Notes: generated by a model from the sequence alone, not told the origin. 18,955 bases of DNA from RGIG5675 sp050943435 (GCA_050943435.1 JBMNPE010000028.1:1-18955); one strand, 5' to 3'. Shown: positions 9,132 through 16,004, numbered from the stretch's first letter. A program made the numbers and translations.

Positions 9132-9485
9132 TCAGAGCGCTGCCTTCGCCTGGTCGACGAGGGCCTTGAATCCGTCTGCGTCGCTCACCGCTATCTCGGA
9201 GAGCATCTTGCGGTTGAGGCCTACCCCGGCCTTCTTGAGACCGTTCATGAAGGTGCTGTAGTTGATCCCGTTGGCCCTGCATCCCGCTGAGATCCTGGTG
9301 ATCCAGAGTCTGCGGAAATCTCTCTTCTTGAGTCTGCGGCCCACATATGCATACTGTCCGGACTTCATCACGGCTTCCTTCGCCGTGCGGTACAGCTTGC
9401 TCTTGCTTCCGTAATATCCCTTCGCCAGTTTGAGCGTTTTATTTCTTCTCTTGCGCGTCATCATCGCGCCACTTACTCTAGCCAT
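9132..9485 (-). CDS. rplT: 50S ribosomal protein L20
   Basis: L20 binds 23S rRNA early in assembly of the large subunit and is the known autoregulator of this operon in Bacillus subtilis. The 117-residue protein has the family layout: a basic N-terminal tail (MARVSGAMMTRKRRNKTLKLAKGYYGSKSKLYRTA), the DFRRLWITRISAGCRANGINYSTFMNGLKKAGVGLNRKMLS core, and a short C-terminal end. GGAGG at 9495-9499 is a strong Shine-Dalgarno 9 bases before the ATG. It lies 40 bases after rpmI. Confidence 0.98.
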   Translation of the reverse strand: MARVSGAMMTRKRRNKTLKLAKGYYGSKSKLYRTAKEAVMKSGQYAYVGRRLKKRDFRRLWITRISAGCRANGINYSTFMNGLKKAGVGLNRKMLSEIAVSDADGFKALVDQAKAAL

Positions 9486-9525
9486 CTTTCTTTACCTCCA
9501 GTCAGTAGTTGTCCCGGCACGATTC

Positions 9526-9723
9526 TCAGCCGTACGGGAGCATCCTGCGGATGCTCTTCTCGTTGGTCTTGTCGGCGTATGTGCCTTTTCTGAGGCTGCG
9601 TGACCTCTTTGCGGGTCTCTTGCCGGTGAAATGGTTCGAGAAAGCGTGTGCGCGTTTGATCTTACCGTTCTTCGTGAAGGCAAGGCGCTTCTTTGCGCCT
9701 CCGCGCGATTTGAGTTTAGGCAT
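9526..9723 (-). CDS. rpmI: 50S ribosomal protein L35
   Basis: This is a 65-residue, very basic protein that matches L35 over its full length: MPKLKSRGGAKKRLAFTKNG at the N-terminus, then the HAFSNHFTGKRPAKRSRSLRKG segment, ending RRMLPYG. It is a component of the 50S subunit. It sits between infC and rplT in the classic infC-rpmI-rplT order. A purine-rich AGGAAGAAGG sequence upstream is the likely ribosome site. Confidence 0.98.
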   Translation of the reverse strand: MPKLKSRGGAKKRLAFTKNGKIKRAHAFSNHFTGKRPAKRSRSLRKGTYADKTNEKSIRRMLPYG

Positions 9724-9778
9724 GATTATAGACCTTCTTCCTTGAATTATCTTTGTTATTCCGGGATCCCGAAGGGGC

Positions 9779-10366
9779 TCAGCCGTCCTTCTTCCCGCTG
9801 CTTTGCTTCTGCTCCTGCTTTTCCTTGGAGGGCTTCTTCTGGCCCTTCACAGGATTCTGCTTGGGAGCGAGGAACATTATCATTGAACGTCCGTCGACCA
9901 CAGGCTTCTTGTAAACGTCTGCGCAGTCGGAAAGTGCCTCTGCAAACCTGTTCATGTTCACCGAGCCGTTTTCCGGATGGGCGCGTTCGCGGCCGCGGAA
10001 GCGCATGCTCACCTTGACCCTGTTGCCGTCCTCGAGGAATTCCCTCGCGTGCGACACCTTGGTGTCGAAGTCGTGCACATCGATGTTGAGGGAGAGCCTT
10101 ATCTCCTTTATCTCGATCGTCTTCTGCTTCTTCTTGGCTTCCTTGAGCTTCTTCTGCTGTGCATACTTGTACTTGCTGTAGTCCATGACCCTGCACACAG
10201 GAGGATTTGCCTGAGGAGCGATGAGGACCAGGTCGAAACCGCTGTCCCTTGCGATCTTCAGGGCTTCCTGAGAGCTCATGATGCCCAGCTGTCCGCCGTC
10301 ATTTCCTATAAGTCTTACTTCCTTGAAGCGGATCTGCTCATTTACGGCTTGATCTTTGCTTTCTAT
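9779..10366 (-). CDS. infC: Translation initiation factor IF-3, probable ATA start codon
   Basis: IF-3 binds the 30S subunit, keeps the subunits apart and checks the start codon. An ATG at 10279 would give only 166 residues and cut off conserved sequence. The frame stays open upstream and encodes ESKDQAVNEQIRFKEVRLIGNDGGQLGIM, which matches the family N-terminus (SKD..VNE.IR..EVRLI...G.QLGI). No ATG, GTG or TTG occurs at its beginning, and the codon in the start position is ATA (10366-10364). infC genes are known for AUU-type starts that IF-3 itself disfavours. GGGGGT, 10 bases upstream, can pair with 16S rRNA using one wobble. This gives 195 residues. The core APQANPPVCRVMDYSKYKYAQQKK is typical. 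The C-terminus adds a Lys/Gln-rich tail of about 20 residues beyond the usual end. Confidence 0.93.
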   Translation of the reverse strand: MESKDQAVNEQIRFKEVRLIGNDGGQLGIMSSQEALKIARDSGFDLVLIAPQANPPVCRVMDYSKYKYAQQKKLKEAKKKQKTIEIKEIRLSLNIDVHDFDTKVSHAREFLEDGNRVKVSMRFRGRERAHPENGSVNMNRFAEALSDCADVYKKPVVDGRSMIMFLAPKQNPVKGQKKPSKEKQEQKQSSGKKDG

Positions 10367-10503
10367 TGTAGTGACACCCCCATGGTAGATAAAAAAACGG
10401 ACGCGGCCTCAGAGTGCCCCGCCCGAAATCCTTGTTGAGAATTCTTTACCCGGGTCCGTCAGGACCGCAAGGTGAGCGGCTCAAGGCCTCTTCTTTGTTT
10501 TGC
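10367..10503 (-). promoter_or_regulatory. Structured infC leader, candidate L20-type attenuator
   Basis: About 137 bases lie between the predicted transcription start and the infC start. They contain a small TGAG/CTCA hairpin (10473-10483), a perfect hairpin GGTCC-GTCA-GGACC (10453-10466, plus-strand reading), a GC-rich stem near 10398-10424, and seven T on the minus strand just before infC. The GTCCG at 10454-10458 can instead pair with CGGAC at 10398-10402, so the two pairings exclude each other. In Bacillus this operon is controlled by L20 binding a leader and causing early termination. The same use here is inferred from position and structure. Confidence 0.55.
10391..10424 (-). terminator. 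Candidate leader terminator upstream of infC
   Basis: A GC-rich stem includes GCGG (10403-10406) pairing with CCGC (10419-10422), or alternatively GGC with GCC at 10405-10407/10416-10418. It is followed on the minus strand by a run of seven T (10397-10391) only about 25 bases before the infC start. The local stem is short. The distal CGGAC/GTCCG pairing would extend its base. Confidence 0.45.
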
Positions 10504-10509
10504 AGAATA

Positions 10510-10539
10510 ATAATATTCACACTGCCGGCAGTTTGTCAA
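10510..10539 (-). promoter_or_regulatory. Sigma-A-type promoter for the infC operon
   Basis: On the minus strand a perfect -35 TTGACA (10539-10534) is followed after 18 bases by TATTAT (10515-10510). A second overlapping TATTAT at 10512-10507 would give a 21-base spacer. Transcription should start near 10503. The promoter lies only about 20 bases past the pepV stop, with no terminator visible between them, so some readthrough from pepV is possible. Confidence 0.8.
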
Positions 10540-10560
10540 CAGCTTTTTAAAGGATTTTTT

Positions 10561-11958
10561 CTAGAGATCCGCATCCATCAGCTTGGAGATGGCTGCGTCG
10601 TACACCTCGCAGGTCTTCACTATATCGTCGACCTTGTACCCCTCGTTCCTCGCGTGGCATCCGCCGACCCAGGAGGGATATCTGCTGTCAGGCCATTCAG
10701 GCCCGAAGGAAACGCAGTTCGGGATGTGCTTTGAATATGTGCCGCCCGCCATGGTGAACGGCACCGCCTTTTTGCCGGTGACCTCCTCGTATGCCTCGCA
10801 GAGCATCCTCACGAGAGGCCCGTCCGGATCCACCTTGAATGAATCCGCCTTGTCCAGCACTTCCTCGTCGCCGAGGCCGTATTCAGAGGCGGTTTCGCAG
10901 ATGTCCTTGATGACCTGGTCCGGGGATATCGACGAAGGCAGCCTCGCGTCCATGTCCACGAACAGCCTCCCGTCCTTAAGGCCTCCCATTCCGGTGATTA
11001 TCGTGAGCGGCCCGAAATCGTCATCCGTGGCGTCGATGTTGAGCTGGCTTCCGTCGGACCTGTCGGATACCTTCAGAATGAACTCGAAAGCCTCCCTCTC
11101 CTGTTCGGAGAGAAGCCCGGTGGAAATAAGGAATTCGCAGAGCTCCCTCCCTGCGCTGTGCCCCGGTTCGGGATGTGCTGCGTGCGCCGGGATTCCCGTG
11201 GCGGATATTTCTATTCCGTCGCTCGTCCTCCTGGTGGATATCCACCTGCTCTTTGCGAAAGAATCTATTACCTCGTCGTATTTGGAGGCTATGACCGCCC
11301 TGGCGCAGTCAGGAACCGCATTGTCGGCATTGCCGTACGAGAACTCGCGGAGTATTCCCTTTTTGATCTTCTTGGTCCACAGCCTCAGGCCCACCCTGCC
11401 TTTTTCCCCGATGCATACCGGGAACTCGGCGTCGGGGGTGAATGTCGCAAGGGGTATCTTCTGGGTGCTGCAGTAGTAGTCTGCATCCTTCATCCCGACT
11501 TCCTCGTCGAGGCCGAGGATAATCCTGATGCCGTACCTGCACTTTTTCGTGTCGAAGACATGCTTCGCCGCATGCGCCGCCATCACGAGCGGCCCCTTGT
11601 CGTCCAGCACGCCGCGTCCTATGAGGTACCCGTCCTTTACCTGGGCCTTGAACGGATCGGTAAGCCAGCCGTCACCTACCGGGACAGTGTCGAGATGGCC
11701 TATAATCCCGATGAACTTATCCTTGTTTCCTAGATGCGCATAGGCTATCTTTCCTTCGCAGTCGACGGTCTCGAATCCCATGCCTTCCAGCAGGGCCATT
11801 GCTTCCTTCTTCGCGTTGTCCGGGCCCATGCCGTAAGGAGCGTCCCCTTCGGGCTCCCCGCAGATGCTCGGCACTGCTACAAGTCTCGAGATGTCGGATA
11901 TTATCCCGTCCAGCTCTTTCCTGTAGTAATCCGAACCTGCTTTCTTCTTTGATGGCAT
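10561..11958 (-). CDS. pepV: M20-family dipeptidase, PepV type
   Basis: This is a two-zinc metallopeptidase of 465 residues, the size of PepV (about 470), which releases amino acids from dipeptides in the cytoplasm. Expected metal and catalytic residues are visible: H88 and D90 in GHLDTVPVGDGW, bridging D120 in RGVLDDKGP, E152/E153 in LDEEVGMKDADYY, D176 in TPDAEFP, and H435 in GCHARNEG. The lid domain holds GIPAHAAHPEPG (H259). The distance between metal motifs and the DADYY segment favour PepV over ArgE, DapE or PepT. The ATG has a good site, GAGAGGTGA (11966-11974), 7 bases upstream. The gene is divergent from the NusG-II gene and shares a control region with it. True substrate range cannot be read here. 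Confidence 0.92.
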   Translation of the reverse strand: MPSKKKAGSDYYRKELDGIISDISRLVAVPSICGEPEGDAPYGMGPDNAKKEAMALLEGMGFETVDCEGKIAYAHLGNKDKFIGIIGHLDTVPVGDGWLTDPFKAQVKDGYLIGRGVLDDKGPLVMAAHAAKHVFDTKKCRYGIRIILGLDEEVGMKDADYYCSTQKIPLATFTPDAEFPVCIGEKGRVGLRLWTKKIKKGILREFSYGNADNAVPDCARAVIASKYDEVIDSFAKSRWISTRRTSDGIEISATGIPAHAAHPEPGHSAGRELCEFLISTGLLSEQEREAFEFILKVSDRSDGSQLNIDATDDDFGPLTIITGMGGLKDGRLFVDMDARLPSSISPDQVIKDICETASEYGLGDEEVLDKADSFKVDPDGPLVRMLCEAYEEVTGKKAVPFTMAGGTYSKHIPNCVSFGPEWPDSRYPSWVGGCHARNEGYKVDDIVKTCEVYDAAISKLMDADL

Positions 11959-11976
11959 ACTGATTCACCTCTCTAG

Positions 11977-11999
11977 TGTTATACTTCCTTTGTATAACA
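11977..11999. repeat. Inverted repeat in the pepV / NusG-II divergent promoter region
   Basis: TGTTATAC (11977-11984) and GTATAACA (11992-11999) are perfect 8-base inverted arms with a 7-base AT-rich spacer. The arms overlap the candidate pepV -10 and spacer. The form fits an operator for a dimeric regulator, but the regulator is unknown. Confidence 0.6.
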
Positions 12000-12007
12000 G
12001 TATACAA
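11978..12007 (-). promoter_or_regulatory. Possible pepV promoter
   Basis: On the minus strand TTGTAT (12007-12002), an 18-base spacer and TATAAC (11983-11978) precede the pepV ribosome site. Both hexamers depart from consensus. I did not find a convincing promoter for the divergent gene. Confidence 0.4.
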
Positions 12008-12036
12008 CGCACAATACAGTGAAACAAACCAGAAAG

Positions 12037-12366
12037 ATGACGAAAAGAACGCGTCAAAAACTGATCATATTGCTTCTCGCCGCCGCTGCACTCGCGGCCA
12101 TACTGATTCCCGCGCTCTTAAAGCGCAGCGTATACGCCAGTGTCGAGTACTCCGGCGAGGAGATAATGAGGATCGACCTCTCGGAGGACGGCGTCTACAG
12201 CATTGAAGGCGACCTCCCCGTCACACTCAGGGTCGAGGACGGCGGCATAAGGTTCGAGAATTCAGTGTGCCCCGACCACATATGCGAGGATTTCGGGCTC
12301 ATCTCCAAGGAGGGCGAATCCGCCATATGCGTACCCGCCCGCGTCGCGGTGTACATACGGCACTGA
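12037..12366 (+). CDS. NusG domain II-containing small membrane-anchored protein
   Basis: This 109-residue protein has a basic N-terminus, one hydrophobic segment (about residues 8-28) that should anchor it with the rest outside, and a single NusG-domain-II-like fold. The family hallmark is present: SVCPDHICEDFGLISKEGESAICVPARV, with cysteines 78, 83 and 98. It resembles the stand-alone NusG_II proteins of Clostridia and not the transcription factor NusG, because the NusG N-terminal domain is missing. Those proteins are often found near membrane or redox genes, and their function is not established. An in-frame GTG at 12019 would add six residues. Neither start has a good ribosome site; ATG is preferred. 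Confidence 0.85.
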   Translation: MTKRTRQKLIILLLAAAALAAILIPALLKRSVYASVEYSGEEIMRIDLSEDGVYSIEGDLPVTLRVEDGGIRFENSVCPDHICEDFGLISKEGESAICVPARVAVYIRH

Positions 12367-12378
12367 GGCCGTATTCCC

Positions 12379-12407
12379 TTGAAGAATATATACAGCTGAT
12401 TTAAAAT
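12379..12407 (+). promoter_or_regulatory. Candidate promoter for the transporter-yitT-gltX operon
   Basis: TTGAAG (12379-12384), a 17-base AT-rich spacer and TAAAAT (12402-12407) lie in the 98-base gap before the transporter. Transcription would start near 12414, just before the hairpin at 12421. Confidence 0.55.
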
Positions 12408-12420
12408 GCATGGTGTTTTG

Positions 12421-12435
12421 CTCCGGAGGCCGGAG
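12421..12435 (+). repeat. Hairpin at the start of the transporter mRNA leader
   Basis: CTCCGG and CCGGAG are perfect 6-base arms around an AGG loop, and no T run follows. If the promoter at 12379 is correct, this stem forms about 7 bases into the transcript and could stabilise the mRNA or affect translation. Confidence 0.55.
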
Positions 12436-12464
12436 AAACAATCTGCGAATGTGAGGTAACAGCT

Positions 12465-13469
12465 TTGGAGACAGCATATTTCCCTCTCGGATGGGCCATA
12501 TTCCTGACGCTATTTGCGGCAGCCCTCTGGGGCAGCTGGATGCAGGTCGTCAAGCACATCGGAAACTATCCGATCATGGGCCTCGGGTTCTTTCTCTACT
12601 TCTTCTCATTCATCCTCGTGTGGGCTGTGACCCTCATACTCAAGCCTGTTCTGCTGGAAGGCACCATATGGTCATATGTGAGCGAGGACTGGAACACGTC
12701 CCTCACGATTCTCGCAGGCGGCGCGATGATGGCCATGGGGCTGTATTTCTCGCTCAAGGCCATGAACAGGGCGGGGATGCTGCTCTCCACCGCGCTTTCA
12801 GGAACTCTCCAGACCATCCTCGGGCTCATAACCAGCATCTACGAGGAGGGCATGCCGCAGAGCGAACACGCCCTGCTCCTCCTCATATCCTGCGCTGTCA
12901 TAATGATTCTCGCGGGATTCGTGTGCAACTATGCGTCCGTGCTGCGCGACCGCGACTACGCCGAAAAGCAGGGCCTCAAGGCCCCGGAAAAGAAGACTGT
13001 CACATTCCGCATAGTCATGTACCTCATCCTGGCGGCAGTGTTTACCAACGGGTGGTCAATAGGGACTGCGACCGGAACTGCGAGGAACTTTCCCCCGATA
13101 ATAACCTGTGCCCTCATGGCGACGGGGTCGTTCATAGGCATGACGGTCGTGGCATTCATCTCGTTCACGGTAAAGCACCAGTGGAGGGAAGTCTTCTGCG
13201 TGGGCACTTCCAAGAAGCCCATCGTCCTGGGCCTCATAGCGGCTGCCTGCCACTACGGCGGCAACCTGATTTCGATCTATTCGATGCCTGAAATCAGCGC
13301 AACGCTCTCCTTTCTCTTCGGAAAATCCTCTTCAGTCTGGAGCTATTTCTGGGGCATCTACTACAAGGAATTCGCAGGAGTCAAGAAGCGCACCGTGGCG
13401 GTGCTCGTGGTGGGAATTGCCCTCTACTTCGTCGGGCTCGCGCTTCTCGGCCTGTTCAACTATTCCTGA
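12465..13469 (+). CDS. Ten-helix DMT-superfamily-like transporter, substrate unknown
   Basis: The 334-residue protein is almost entirely hydrophobic, with about ten membrane segments in a 5+5 layout. A hydrophilic loop (about 155-180, RDRDYAEKQGLKAPEKK) lies between the halves. The start of helix 1 (AAALWGSWMQVVKHIGNYP) is like that of sugar and ureide carriers of the DMT superfamily (RhaT, glucose/ribose porter and ureide permease types). Other conserved-looking segments are TNGWSIGTATGTA and SFLFGKSSSVWSYFWG. I do not recognise a specific family, so the substrate is open. The start is TTG; GTGAGGT at 12451-12457 is the ribosome site and lies 7 bases upstream. yitT and gltX follow with gaps near 40 bases, which suggests one transcript. 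Confidence 0.75.
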   Translation: METAYFPLGWAIFLTLFAAALWGSWMQVVKHIGNYPIMGLGFFLYFFSFILVWAVTLILKPVLLEGTIWSYVSEDWNTSLTILAGGAMMAMGLYFSLKAMNRAGMLLSTALSGTLQTILGLITSIYEEGMPQSEHALLLLISCAVIMILAGFVCNYASVLRDRDYAEKQGLKAPEKKTVTFRIVMYLILAAVFTNGWSIGTATGTARNFPPIITCALMATGSFIGMTVVAFISFTVKHQWREVFCVGTSKKPIVLGLIAAACHYGGNLISIYSMPEISATLSFLFGKSSSVWSYFWGIYYKEFAGVKKRTVAVLVVGIALYFVGLALLGLFNYS

Positions 13470-13512
13470 GAGGCAGGAATGACCTGTCAGTCTCATCTGG
13501 AGGTGCAGTAGA

Positions 13513-14415
13513 ATGAAGACTCTGAGAACCGTTCGGGACTACATCTGGATAGTTCTTCTCGCCCTTCTGTCAGCTACAAACTTCGAGGTCTTCATATTTA
13601 CAAACCAGTTCGCCCCGTCCGGCATAAACGGGCTTGCGACGATGATCCAGTATGTATTCGGCTTCAGCGTCGGGTACATGTCCCTCATAGTCAACGTTCC
13701 TCTGTGCATAGCGGCTTACTTCATCCTCGACAGGAAATACGCCTTTGAGACGATGACCTACACGGTCGCCTTTTCGCTCTTCATACTAATGTACAGCTCG
13801 GGCACAGTGGACATTTCGGACTTCTACTACCACACAGACAACGGAACCAGCACCGTCCTTGCCCCTATAGCCGCGGGAATCGTGTACGGTTTCGTGTTCT
13901 CCTCAGTGACCAGGATCGGCGGAAGCACGGGCGGCACCGACGTCATAGGGGCCATTATCCACAAGTACAACCCGCAGGCAAACATGGTCTGGACGATATT
14001 CGCCCTCAACGCCTCGGTCGCGGTGATATCATATTTCGTATACGGGTACAACATAGAACCCGTCATCTGCTGCCTCATATACTGCTTCCTGACCTCCAAG
14101 GTCGGCGACATGATGCTCAGGGGAGGCCGGCAGGTCGTCAAATTCGAGATAATAACGAGGCATTCCGACGAAATATCAGACAGGATCGTGGCTGACCTCG
14201 GCCACACATCCACAAAGGTGGACGTCACCGGCATGTATTCGGGTTCATCTGAGACCATGCTCATATGCATCGTAAACAAGTGGCAGGTTGCACACCTGAG
14301 AAGCGTGCTGGCAGAATACGACGGCACCTTCGCATACGAGAGCATGATCGAGGAAACCCTCGGCAACTTCAGGTACAAGAAGAAAGGCAGATATGGCAGC
14401 TCCATGGATTCCTGA
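13513..14415 (+). CDS. YitT family membrane protein (DUF161 + DUF2179)
   Basis: The 300-residue protein has the two parts of the YitT family: an N-terminal membrane region (about residues 10-205) with five to six hydrophobic segments, and a C-terminal soluble DUF2179-like domain (about 210-290). Typical segments are NQFAPSGINGLATMIQ, the glycine-rich TRIGGSTGGTDVIGAIIHKY, and FEIITRHSDEISDRIVADLGHTSTKVDVTGMYSG. The family occurs widely in Bacillota and its role is not settled. GGAGGTG at 13499-13505 lies 7 bases before the ATG. The gene sits between the transporter and gltX in the same direction. Confidence 0.92.
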   Translation: MKTLRTVRDYIWIVLLALLSATNFEVFIFTNQFAPSGINGLATMIQYVFGFSVGYMSLIVNVPLCIAAYFILDRKYAFETMTYTVAFSLFILMYSSGTVDISDFYYHTDNGTSTVLAPIAAGIVYGFVFSSVTRIGGSTGGTDVIGAIIHKYNPQANMVWTIFALNASVAVISYFVYGYNIEPVICCLIYCFLTSKVGDMMLRGGRQVVKFEIITRHSDEISDRIVADLGHTSTKVDVTGMYSGSSETMLICIVNKWQVAHLRSVLAEYDGTFAYESMIEETLGNFRYKKKGRYGSSMDS

Positions 14416-14456
14416 GCTGCCCCGGCAATTGAAGAATTATCTAAAGAGGTGCATAT

Positions 14457-15914
14457 ATGGACAAGATGAGAACCAGATTCGCCCCGAGCCCGACGGGATA
14501 CATGCACGTCGGCAACCTGAGGACAGCGCTCTACGCCTACCTGATGGCCAAAAAGACCGGCGGGAGCTTCATACTGAGGATCGAGGACACCGACCGCGAG
14601 AGATATGTCCCCGGCGCTGTAGACGTCATTTATTCTACCCTCAGGGAAGCCGGCCTCAACTGGGACGAGGGTCCTGACATAGGCGGCCCCTGCGCTCCCT
14701 ACGTCCAGAGCGAGAGAATGGGCTCATACATGGAGGCGGCCAAGCAGCTCGTCGAAAAGGGAGCTGCGTACTACTGCTTCTGCACCAAAGAGGAAATCGA
14801 GGAGAGGTGCCGCGTCAAGACCGACGAGGGAGAGGTCATAAGGTACGACGGCCACTGCAGGAATCTTTCGAAGGAGGAGTGCGAGAGGCGCATTGCGGCA
14901 GGAGAGCCGTTTGTGATAAGGCAGAAAATGCCCTCAGAAGGCACCACGACGTTCTCCGACCTCGTCTTCGGCGACATAACCGTCGACAACTCGGAGCTCG
15001 AGGACCAGATACTCATAAAATCCGACGGCATGCCCACCTACAATTTTGCAAACGTCGTTGACGACCGCGCCATGGGGATCACCCTTGTCATAAGGGGGAC
15101 GGAATACCTGTCCTCCGCCCCAAAGTACAACCTCCTGTACGAGGCCTTCGGGTGGGATATCCCGCTCTACATGCACTGCCCTCCCGTCATGAAGGACGCC
15201 CAGCACAAGCTCTCCAAGAGAAACGGAGACGCATCGTACCAGGACCTCACTGCCAAGGGCTATCTGCCCGCGGCGATAATCAACTATCTCGCCCTGCTCG
15301 GATGGTCCCCCAAGGGAGAGCGCGAGATCTACTCCCTCGAGGAGCTCGTCAATGAGTTCGACGTGGACGGGGTCAGCAAATCCCCCTCCATATTCGACAT
15401 AGAAAAGCTCAACTACATAAATTCCGAGTACATCAGGGCGATGAGCCCCGAGGAGTTCCTCGAAGCAGCACTGCCCTACATACAGAAGGGCGAATCCCGC
15501 AGGGACATCGATTACAAGGTTCTCGCGGCCGCCCTGCAGCCGAGATGCCAGTATTTCTCCGACATCCCGGACAAGCTCACGTTCATCGACAGCCTGCCGG
15601 ACTACGACGTGTCGCTCTACAGGAACAAGAAGATGAAGACCGACGAAGCCTCGTCCCTCGAGGCCCTCAGGAGCATGCTGCCGGTCCTGGAGGGGCTTGA
15701 CGACTGGAATTTCGACTCGATCCACGAGGCCATGTTCTCCCTGATTGCCGAGAAGGGCGTCAAGAACGGCTGGATGCTCTACCCGATGCGTGTTGCGCTG
15801 TCCGGCCTTCCGGCCACCCCCGGAGGCGGCATCGAGCTCGCTGCAGTACTCGGGAAGGACGAGAGCATAGCGAGGATAAAGAAGGGCATTGAGCTCCTGT
15901 CGGCGGACAGGTGA
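14457..15914 (+). CDS. gltX: Glutamyl-tRNA synthetase (class Ic)
   Basis: GltX charges tRNA-Glu with glutamate using ATP. The protein has 485 residues, a normal length. The HIGH-type motif is HVGN at 17-20 within FAPSPTGYMHVGNLRTAL, and the KMSKS-type loop is KLSKR at 251-255. A zinc-site pattern C107-x-C109 ... Y130-x3-C134 matches that described for E. coli GluRS. The C-terminal anticodon domain ends with ALSGLPATPGGGIELAAVLGKDESIARI. In most Bacillota GluRS also mischarges tRNA-Gln for GatCAB, but the window cannot show this. AGAGGTG upstream gives a 6-base spacing to the ATG. A terminator follows at once, so this is probably the last gene of the transporter-yitT-gltX unit. Confidence 0.97.
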   Translation: MDKMRTRFAPSPTGYMHVGNLRTALYAYLMAKKTGGSFILRIEDTDRERYVPGAVDVIYSTLREAGLNWDEGPDIGGPCAPYVQSERMGSYMEAAKQLVEKGAAYYCFCTKEEIEERCRVKTDEGEVIRYDGHCRNLSKEECERRIAAGEPFVIRQKMPSEGTTTFSDLVFGDITVDNSELEDQILIKSDGMPTYNFANVVDDRAMGITLVIRGTEYLSSAPKYNLLYEAFGWDIPLYMHCPPVMKDAQHKLSKRNGDASYQDLTAKGYLPAAIINYLALLGWSPKGEREIYSLEELVNEFDVDGVSKSPSIFDIEKLNYINSEYIRAMSPEEFLEAALPYIQKGESRRDIDYKVLAAALQPRCQYFSDIPDKLTFIDSLPDYDVSLYRNKKMKTDEASSLEALRSMLPVLEGLDDWNFDSIHEAMFSLIAEKGVKNGWMLYPMRVALSGLPATPGGGIELAAVLGKDESIARIKKGIELLSADR

Positions 15915-15931
15915 TTCTGCTACGGATATTT

Positions 15932-15964
15932 ATACCGCACCGCAAGGTGCGGTATTATTTATTT
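15932..15964 (+). terminator. Rho-independent terminator after gltX
   Basis: A perfect 10-base stem, ATACCGCACC (15932-15941) with GGTGCGGTAT (15946-15955), closes a GCAA tetraloop of the stable GNRA type. It is followed by a T-rich tail broken by single A bases. It lies 18 bases after the gltX stop. Confidence 0.88.
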
Positions 15965-16004
15965 GCAGGACATTTTGAGATGATTCAGGAAAGGAGCAAT
16001 GACC

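Noticed and set aside
9779..10279. infC starting at the ATG at 10279
   Set aside because: It would remove about 29 residues of the conserved IF-3 N-domain that are clearly encoded upstream in frame.
10583..11476. Plus-strand open frame of 297 codons inside pepV
   Set aside because: Antisense to a well-supported M20 peptidase with all metal ligands; GC-rich sequence makes such frames common.
10561..11958. Reading the M20 peptidase as ArgE, DapE or tripeptidase PepT
   Set aside because: Length, the LDEEVGMKDADYY segment and overall motif spacing fit PepV-type dipeptidases better.
11959..12036. Riboswitch or small RNA in the divergent gap
   Set aside because: The gap is under 80 bases and contains only the inverted repeat, the pepV ribosome site and weak promoter-like elements.
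12491..13291. Alternative plus frame of 266 codons within the transporter gene
   Set aside because: Gives an Arg/His/Pro-rich product typical of an out-of-frame reading; the overlapping frame has ten membrane helices and a good ribosome site.
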